A stretch of DNA of 64,000 bases from Bigelowiella natans CCMP2755 (lineage: Eukaryota > Cercozoa > Chlorarachniophyceae): the NCBI GenBank assembly GCA_000320545.1, contig ADNK01000875.1:62001-126000 (forward strand), given 5' to 3'. The notes under the pieces are model-generated. The model did not search any database. It had not been told where the DNA came from and saw nothing but the letters and a program-made list of their open reading frames with translations. This document shows, one piece after another, positions 57,300 through 64,000 of this stretch; position 1 is the first letter of the stretch, and the number at the start of each line of letters is the position of its first letter. A program made the position numbers and the translations under genes.

Positions 57300-60136
57300 T
57301 TATTCCAACACGTCTAAGACTGCATTTAAGTTGACTTCGCCACTTCTTCTAGACTTGACCTTCTCTATAGCATCCAACACCATGCCTTTCCCGTAGCCAA
57401 ATTGCATCGCGCATTCCAAAACTTTCTGTTCCGCCTCCGCTTGTCGTCTAGTGCGTTGTTTCTGCTGCTGCTGTTTGTGTTTCTGAAGCTGCGAACCAGT
57501 CGCTTTTTGATGCCTCTTGCCATTCAAATGTGGTACACTGTGGCCTCCTCTTTCTCCTCCTCCTGCCACTGAGGAGTGGTTGTTTTGAATACCACCATTA
57601 CCCTCCTTCTGCTTCATGTCGAGGGCCTTGAGTTTTGCTAGTAGCTCCTCTCTTGTGTGGTTTAGACTTGCACCCTTTCTTTCTTGCAGCAACTCTGGGG
57701 ACATCTTTGTGATCCTGAGGGGAATAATGGAAGAAAGAAGTAGGAATCATAAGGAGATCAGGAATAACGGAATCGACATAGCAGAAGAAATATGTTAATA
57801 TTATCAACATACGCTATGTCTCGTATTGTTCACATTTGTATTCATTCCCAATAACAAGTTGCACGCATTAATGTGTTTTGCTCTTTCTCTCGTCGTTACG
57901 ATACATAATACACGTATATTCATCCATAGCAGCATCGTACCCCCCATCAAACCGAATCCACGGTTCTCCCATCGAGTTGAGGTAGTAGTTGCAGGTATGG
58001 GTATCTTTATCGGGGCCTTGCACGCTCACACGGACAACGTACCGATCAGTCATTCCGAAAACCTCTATGGTATGTAATAGTATGACGATAGTGCTAACAC
58101 GCTTTGTACTGATGGTGTCTTTCAGAGCAGAAGAACAACTTTGTGCAGCAGGTTAGATACGTACACAAGGAGACAATCCACAGCATACTTCTTTGTGTGA
58201 CGATCGTACCTTCGAAGGAGCATTTTTGATAAACTTTCAAGAAAGCCATGCTGTAGCGGTTAGGATCTACTGGCGGCGTGAATCTTTGCATGTAGTAATC
58301 CAAGTCATTCCGCGCTATGTCGCGCTGATACCTTAAAGTGTATATTCATTAATGTGTGCAGATATATAATTACATTATGGTGTGGAATCTGTTTCTAGTT
58401 CGCCCATGCATATAATGTTTGCAGGCGCGATAGTCCTAATCGTCGTCGCCGTCAGCTGGACTTTAGGAAGCCAGGTGATGTTTTACCGAGTTAGTTTCAT
58501 TCCACCAGTATTATGAATCGCCAAAACCATCATCATCGTTATCACCATCATCATCCTCATCATAATTATGCTTTACTTGTTGAGCAGAAGGCCAGACACG
58601 ACGCCATCGTCTTCAATGCCAAAGTATATCTGCCCCCCACTGCATATGAAAGAGAATCTAAATTCCGTGTCGGAAGAGTTCATGCGCCTCTTTTCTGATC
58701 TCCCTGTACCCCGCTTCTCATTACTACGACATCCTCACCAATACAACATCTCACCTTGAATTTAGGAAAGCGCATATGTATTTGTTACAAGTGGACCCAA
58801 TTGCTCTCTCCGGAGAGCGGGAATTAGCCTGAAGAGAAAGGAGAGGAATAATAAGAGAATTTATTGATTGAAAAACAAAACATGTTTTTTGGAAGAAAAA
58901 GCAAAGGAAATCGAAACACAAGGAATTGGGAGCAGATCAAAACTATAATAAATGTGTAGCGAGTGAGAAAAACTACTACGAGTATAAGATTTTCGGGGAT
59001 AGCAGAAGAGGCTTTCTCTTTCTTCTTCACCAAGTACTAATACTCTTCAATTCATCTTGTTCTCGTAATACAACCAGAGATTTAAATTCCGTAGTACGAT
59101 CCTCCTCTCGTTGAAACTTTTCCGCAAGCAGCATATAGGGCCGTATGTCCTGGTAAGGAGAAGCAGAGAATGGAAATGTCAAAATAAATCCCTCCTCCTT
59201 TCATATGTCTCTGTAACCAAAGAAGCACCTTGGCTACAATTCCAATGATAGGCAGCTCTTCCATGAAAAAGTCGACGCGTTCGCCAACTCTTAATGGTTC
59301 CTAAGGTCGGGGGTGGGGAGAACCGGGGAGGAAAGGGGCATAGCCACTCGAGTTCATTTCTAGAGAAATAATGCGCACTGATAGTAACAAGAGTAACAAC
59401 CTTGAACTTGCGGAACGATTTTTTGAAAAACACTTTCCTCTGGCTCGCCGCCTCAGTGATGAACCCATAGTTGCATCGTACGCTCTTGACCACACCACGA
59501 CTTCGTCCACTCAAGCTGTGCTGCATTTGTTTATTTGGCACATTCTTAGCATCCCCTTGCACATTTCCCTGTTTGTTATCGTCTTGGGAAGATGATAGCG
59601 GAGGGGCTGGTTTTATCTCATATATTTCTTTCGCACGTTCCCTTCCTTGCATACCCATTGCTATGTAAAACTGAACCTGAAAATCGGAGAAATGTTGTCG
59701 TACGATCAACGAAATTATAGTCAGTAAGTACCACTGTTGGCGTGAAGTTAAAGGCATACAGTGCAGCTATTTATCGAGTGTGTACCTCCATGCCAACCTG
59801 AGGACCATTTCGATCCTTAACCTTGAAATCCTTAATGTGGAAGAATATGTCCTGACTGATATCATGCCTCCCTATGAAGCCATAACCCTTGTCTTGGTAG
59901 AAGTCCTGAGAGAAATATTACGTTAGGTCGTCCTACAATGATAAATCAGAAGCAATGAGAAATAATACACGATGTACCTTTATAGTTCCAGTCTCTCTTC
60001 GAGGCATCGACATTTCTGCCTTCCTTTGCTGCTCCTTTGCGTTTAAGCACTTAAATGACTGAATACAGTTTTGTCGAAATGAATCGTAAAAGGTGGTCCT
60101 CCGGTCCACACCCAAATGTAATGACAAAGTACCTTC
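57300..60136 (-). CDS. Tandem cold-shock domains, AlbA/Schlafen-like domain and UBA domain in one protein
   Basis: Nine exons join in phase: 60136-59978, 59905-59786, 59676-59401, 59300-59229, 59147-59038, 58694-58577, 58331-58210, 58064-57914 and 57714-57300, about 515 residues from the first exon seen. CSD1: GTIKDFYQDKGYGFI (RNP1-like) and DIFFHIKDF. CSD2: GVVKSVRCNYGFITEA and KVFFKKS, then VGERVDFFMEE. AlbA_2/Schlafen-type core: REEDRTTEFKSL, GGQIYFGIEDDGVVSGLL, then YYMQRFTPPVDP and YVVRVSVQGPD. A Gln/Lys-rich linker follows. The C-terminal UBA is KVLECAMQFGYGKGMVLDAI ... NLNAVLDVLE. Likely an RNA-binding protein with a nuclease- or ATPase-related module and ubiquitin binding; that role is inference. 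The initiator ATG lies in an unassigned upstream exon. Confidence 0.82.
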
Positions 60137-60578
60137 CTACACACAAAGACGGAACTTAAGGGTCGTCCACCATTCCCTTACCGTTGTTGTTAATGTTGCG
60201 CATGATTGACTTTTCAGACCTAAATATTATGGATATTTTTCAATATATTTGCATCGGATGGCGGTATTATTCGCCGGCAACTACATATTCACCTACTTCC
60301 TTCAATGGGTGCTCCAACGTTGAGGTCTACGGAATATTGATAACCGAACTTTTATTTTAAAAAAAAGAGCAAATAAAATTTCGTCAGTACATCCTTGAAA
60401 ATACGACATGGACAAAACAAAACTTATACCAGAAACTACTTAAAAAAATGCAGAAGATTTTCGCACACATAAATTTGTTGGAAGCACGGCACCGAAGAAT
60501 TCCTTCATTCCTTCCCTGCTTCTTAACCAGACCACGTGATTGCACACATACAGTTGGTATGGTCCAGCGCACGGGGAC
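60137..60578. promoter_or_regulatory. Divergent intergenic region
   Basis: It contains the unfound first exon and promoter of the CSD gene and the promoter of the hydroxylase-like gene. AT-rich, without CTAG clusters. Confidence 0.3.
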
Positions 60579-62063
60579 ATGATGGCGAATGCTATGATCC
60601 TCATCCTTGCCGCGCTCTCTGCTTCTTCTAGTACTCTTCACATCCATCAATCGAATGTGATTCCGAGGGAGCGATTACTACCAGTCCGATCTCGCCACCG
60701 ACCGTCGTTATGCACATCACATCGCATCTCCGGTCCCAAGCGAGCAGAGAGGGGGAACGTTATCTGCAGCGCTGCACGGATCCCCGACGACGAATGGTCG
60801 AGCATGTGGAGGGATGCAGACGCACGGATCGTTGAGGCCTGGGGAGACGGCAAAGAGACCTCACGGTTGCGCCATTTCGCACGGTACCTTTATCGCCAGG
60901 AGGAGGTAATAATGCCTTCATTAAGTCTTGTCTGTACTACCACCACCCCATTCCGATGTTGGATCTGTGTGATTTCCCGCTGAACTTTAGATTCCCCGAG
61001 ATGATTTGGCTGACGGGCAGTTAGTGAATCGAGCATACTTTCCTGGCCTGACTGCCCGACCCTGGTGGGACGAGAGCGGCTTCCCCGCCGCAAATGTTCT
61101 AGAGGGACGTGCCCAGGAGATATTGTCCGCACACCGCAACGTTCAGGCTCTGGTCAGCAACACTGCTCGATTCGACAAGGTTCGGAAAAACACAGCGATC
61201 ACATCCATGCGTAGATCGAACGCACGCTCTAAGTGCATGGCGCACGTGTTGTTTTGCAGACGAGCCACGATGGATATGGAGTCGACCAACTCATGGTTTC
61301 CGGAACTCGCACGCCTGCATTCGAGTCCGTGAGATACACAAGGCTAGTCCGAACTCTCGTCGAAGCCGGCCTGGACGACTCCCCCCGATCCATCATGCTT
61401 AGTAGCCAAGCCCCGGGGACAGGCCTCCCGAGTCACAGTGACGAGCTCAACTTCGTGTTGACTTTGCACCTGGGATTGGAGGTCCCTCGCCAGGGCTCAG
61501 TGTGGATTGAAGTTGCGGGGGAGAGGAGGACATGGGCAGAGGGAAAGGCGATCGTCTTCGACTCGTCGTTTGAACACAAGACCGTTAACGAAGGAAAATC
61601 TGGTGAAATGAAATTATGTAGCATCTCCTAGTGTAGCAAAACAATGGAATGCGTTTAATGATGCCGTTGTCCCCCAAAAGGAAATATAGGTATTCCTTCT
61701 TTTTGATTATTCTTCCCTCGTACAATTGTATGCATCATATACTTACCAATCTCATGTTTAACACTGAGCTTCGTTGCAGCACGTCACATTCTTCTAGTTG
61801 ATCTCTGGCACCCAGAACTGACTGAAGTGGAGAAAGACGGGATAATATGGCTTTATCGCTTCCGATCCGAGTGGCTAGCAAGATATCTTGCACCGATATG
61901 GGATGCAAAGCAAAAGTTCAGGGGGCTCTCCACACCCGGGCATGTGAAGAGAAAAGGGGAAAGAATATACTATGAAATTTCGCCCCCGCCACCACAGCTT
62001 CCGGCCCTACACCTCCCGCTGAGAGACATTGCAGCGAAACAATGGACCAAAACCAAAAGATAA
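60579..62063 (+). CDS. Aspartyl/asparaginyl beta-hydroxylase-like protein
   Basis: Family PF05118, Fe(II)/2-oxoglutarate dioxygenases that hydroxylate Asp/Asn or related substrates. Four exons (60579-60905, 60991-61179, 61260-61602 and 61780-62063) join in phase to about 380 residues. It starts MMANAMILILAALSASSS, a signal-like N-terminus followed by a long Arg/Ser-rich stretch, compatible with a targeting presequence. The domain shows PGLTARPWWDE, MLSSQAPGTGLPSHSDE with the first iron His, LTLHLGLEVPRQGS, RRTWAEGKAIVFDSSFEHKT with the distal His, and LLVDLWHPELTEVE, all typical of the family. A C-terminal extension continues after the domain. Exon G+C is higher than the flanks. Confidence 0.9.
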
Positions 62064-62599
62064 TACTTTGCAGCACGCTGATGCACATATTGAGGATTGC
62101 ATGCTAGCATGTGCGATCGACGCACTAGCAGCTAGGCTAGTACCAGACTAGTAGAGTAGGGCGCGTGAGTCTAAGAGGCTCTGCTAGCTCTGGTTGGAAT
62201 TGCTAGTCGTTTGTAACAAATTTATTCACTCATCGCCATATAATGAAGCAATATTTCGTTTTGCATTGGCGCTTCGATTCGTAACTGCAACATGCACCTG
62301 CTTCGCTCTATCACTAGCTGTATGATCACGTCCGCGCGCACTGCTCCAATGCATCGCATGGATGAAAAACCGTCATTCCCGACTATCGCCCAAGTCTTCT
62401 CTCAACTATGATGCCATGCGTGTGCAAGGCTGCGTCTAGACGTAATGAAATGCACTACAACGCACAATGTCACCATCATCTTAACATGATCAATGCTCAT
62501 GCCATTGTCTTAGGTAGCCCATCTAGCCATCGAATCAAATCTCTAGCTGATTGATGTACGTTGCACGTATGAAACAGTTCGCATCAAGTTTATCTGACA
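62064..62599. other. Intergenic between convergent genes, CTAG island
   Basis: About eleven CTAG sites lie in roughly 470 bp (62100-62570), filling the entire gap between the stop codons of the hydroxylase-like gene and MOB1. No coding signal. Confidence 0.6.
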
Positions 62600-63046
62600 T
62601 CATACAGCTGTGAGCTCTTTGTTATTGGCCGGCGATGACTCTTTAACCGGCGGCTCTTTTGTTGGCGACACTTTTGTACTGCTAGTAACCTTTGAAGCTG
62701 TTCTTGGGGTAGTACTTTCAGAGATTGTAGTCGACTCCATAGCACTCTTCAGATCTGATATTTCAAGCTTGCTCTTCAATTCAGGTTTACTTTTGTACTT
62801 CAACGAGTTTCTTTCTAGCAGGTGCTTTATGAGCTCCTCGAGCGGTCCCCTATCATCCTGATTATGATATTCAGGCTATGATTTTATCTCGTGATGGGCA
62901 TCATGTCGAAAAACCGAAAAATCTACAACAGTTTTGTGGCATTGCCTTGGGTATCAGCTGAAAATTCATTGCAAATAGAATGAAATGCTTGAAAGAAGTA
63001 TTAAGGTGGACTTCTCCAGCTGCTTTTTGGATCTTGACGTAACAAG

Positions 63047-63086
<40 letters not shown>

Positions 63087-63824
63087 GTTAGTCAAATAAA
63101 TGTTGTAGAGCTATCAGAGATTTCGTTTTTGTACGATAAAAAGCGCCTTGTATGTGAATACTTCAGTGTGTGTACACATGAATGAGTGTTTTTCATCTGG
63201 TTGCGATTCTTCTCGTGTATCGAAAGGAGAGACATGCACATAGTGTACCTGTTCGTAGTGATGGTGATAGAGATGGGCGTACACACGAAATAGACGACGA
63301 AAAATTGTCTACAAGTGAATAAAGAGCTTTATACCAAACGAGTACCTTACACGAAGTCAAATTATATTTTCTCTGTATCACCTTGACTACTTTTTTAAAG
63401 TTTTTCGGGAAATTGTTCGAGTTCACCGGAAATATTTCCTTGAAAAGATACAGTTTAAGTACATCCTGCCGTGTTGGCGTGTGAGATAAACCTCATCATC
63501 GAGCTGCGACTCGACCCAAGTCATCAAGTTATCCATATATTCTGTCGCACTTTATGAAAAGTTCAAGAGATTATTTTTGCATGCTTATTTAGAGAACTTT
63601 GAGTTAACGAGAAAACAAACTCTTCTGACCTGAGACACACTGGCGATTTATATCTCACTCCATCAGCCCACATATATGTATATTTCGGTCCAGCTCGCAT
63701 CTAGACGAAGGATGATTATACATCAAGATGAGAAGGGAGGGACGACAAGTAAAGAGACTTGGTTGCGTCAGTTCTTCACAAAAAGTAGAACCAGAGGAAG
63801 TGTAGATATTTGCCACTGAACACA

Positions 63825-63881
<57 letters not shown>

Positions 63882-64000
63882 ATGTCGAGAGAAGAAAAAA
63901 AAATGAGAGAAATGAGTGAGAGAAAGAGACACTTCCTACCACTGGGCATGTCTGCTGGGTACATATATCATCCGAAAGGAGAGAACCGAGCATCAAACTC
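62600..64000 (-). CDS. MOB1: MOB1-like kinase activator, 5' end beyond window
   Basis: Co-activator of NDR/LATS kinases (Hippo and mitotic-exit pathways). Exons reading downwards: to 63940 (DDICTQQTCPV, two zinc Cys), 63700-63630 (AGPKYTYMWADG), 63549-63492 (EYMDNLMTWVESQLDDE), 63465-63382 (NNFPKNFKKVVK), 63308-63249 (TIFRRLFRVYAHLYHHHYEQ, two zinc His), 63032-62946 (HLNTSFKHFILFAMNFQLIP) and 62857-62600. All phases agree. The intron after 62946 begins GC (AAG|GCAATG), a GC-AG intron supported by frame continuity into GPLEELIKHL. Beyond the usual MOB1 end there is an extra tail of about 65 residues, Lys/Ser/Thr/Pro-rich (TTPRTASKVTSSTKVSPTKE), with several SP/TP sites. An eight-residue insert, DVLKLYLF, precedes the FP-x-NF motif. 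Confidence 0.93.
63046..63083. repeat. (CA)n microsatellite
   Basis: CA repeats in a MOB1 intron, close to an acceptor site. Confidence 0.9.
63828..63880. repeat. Compound (TC)-(AC) microsatellite
   Basis: TC repeats pass directly into AC repeats in a MOB1 intron. Confidence 0.9.

Noticed and set aside
57826-58077. Plus-strand 83-codon frame with a hydrophobic segment
   Set aside because: It is antisense to the CSD-AlbA-UBA exon at 58064-57914, which joins in phase with its neighbours.
58400-58850. Plus-strand spliced frame with a hydrophobic stretch (AIVLIVVAVSW)
   Set aside because: The minus strand here encodes the AlbA/Schlafen core exon with clear family motifs and correct phase on both sides.

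Overview
This is a window of eukaryotic nuclear DNA from an intron-dense unicellular organism. Almost every gene is split by many short GT-AG introns, often 60-400 bp long and packed with microsatellites. Stop codons are standard. Gene content is cytoskeletal, trafficking and signalling: a class-divergent myosin, a MyTH4 protein, Arp2/3 subunit ARPC5, AP-2 mu, MOB1, mitochondrial ATP synthase delta, beta-ureidopropionase, a pentameric ligand-gated channel, a STIMATE/TMEM110-like membrane protein, an aspartyl beta-hydroxylase-like enzyme and a PhoPQ-related secreted protein. This points to a protist or alga with an active actin system. The sequence alone does not let me name the lineage.

Layout: 1-8445 (-) myosin, running off the left edge. 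9479-15191 (+) a complete LTR retrotransposon (Ty3-type domain order, visually identical 326-bp LTRs, 4-bp target duplication) sitting in a CTAG-rich island. 15467-20068 (-) PhoPQ-related protein. 20.6-21.1 kb LINE-like remnant. 22095-24089 (-) beta-ureidopropionase. 24593-24928 (+) small basic protein. 25899-26707 (-) ankyrin-repeat protein. 27072-28484 (+) pLGIC. 29766-31194 (-) AP-2 mu. 32475-34264 (+) STIMATE-like. 35346-37725 (+) unknown, possibly myristoylated. 38655-39317 (-) tentative membrane protein. 39521-41638 (+) HxxxDG acyltransferase. 42444-43100 (-) ARPC5. 43174-43686 (+) small unknown. 43807-50932 (+) MyTH4 plus proline-rich tail. 52688-53458 (-) ATP synthase delta. 54041-55002 (+) secreted unknown. 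55195-56323 (+) DUF3105. 57300-60136 (-) cold-shock / AlbA-Schlafen / UBA fusion. 60579-62063 (+) aspartyl beta-hydroxylase-like. 62600-64000 (-) MOB1, running off the right edge.

From 24 kb rightwards the genes mostly alternate in orientation, with head-to-head pairs separated by short AT-rich gaps and tail-to-tail pairs separated by 0.5-1.8 kb. Nearly every gap that contains a gene 3' end is filled with a distinctive sequence rich in CTAG, GCATGC and TGCA palindromes, which is rare in head-to-head gaps and exons. I regard this 3'-end island pattern, the CSD-AlbA-UBA fusion, the Cys-less pLGIC and the myosin with an apparently missing motor segment as the most interesting points.

Gene models were built by eye from reading frame, splice sites and family motifs. 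Exon boundaries are mostly self-consistent in phase but could be off by one or two bases, and first exons are the least certain.
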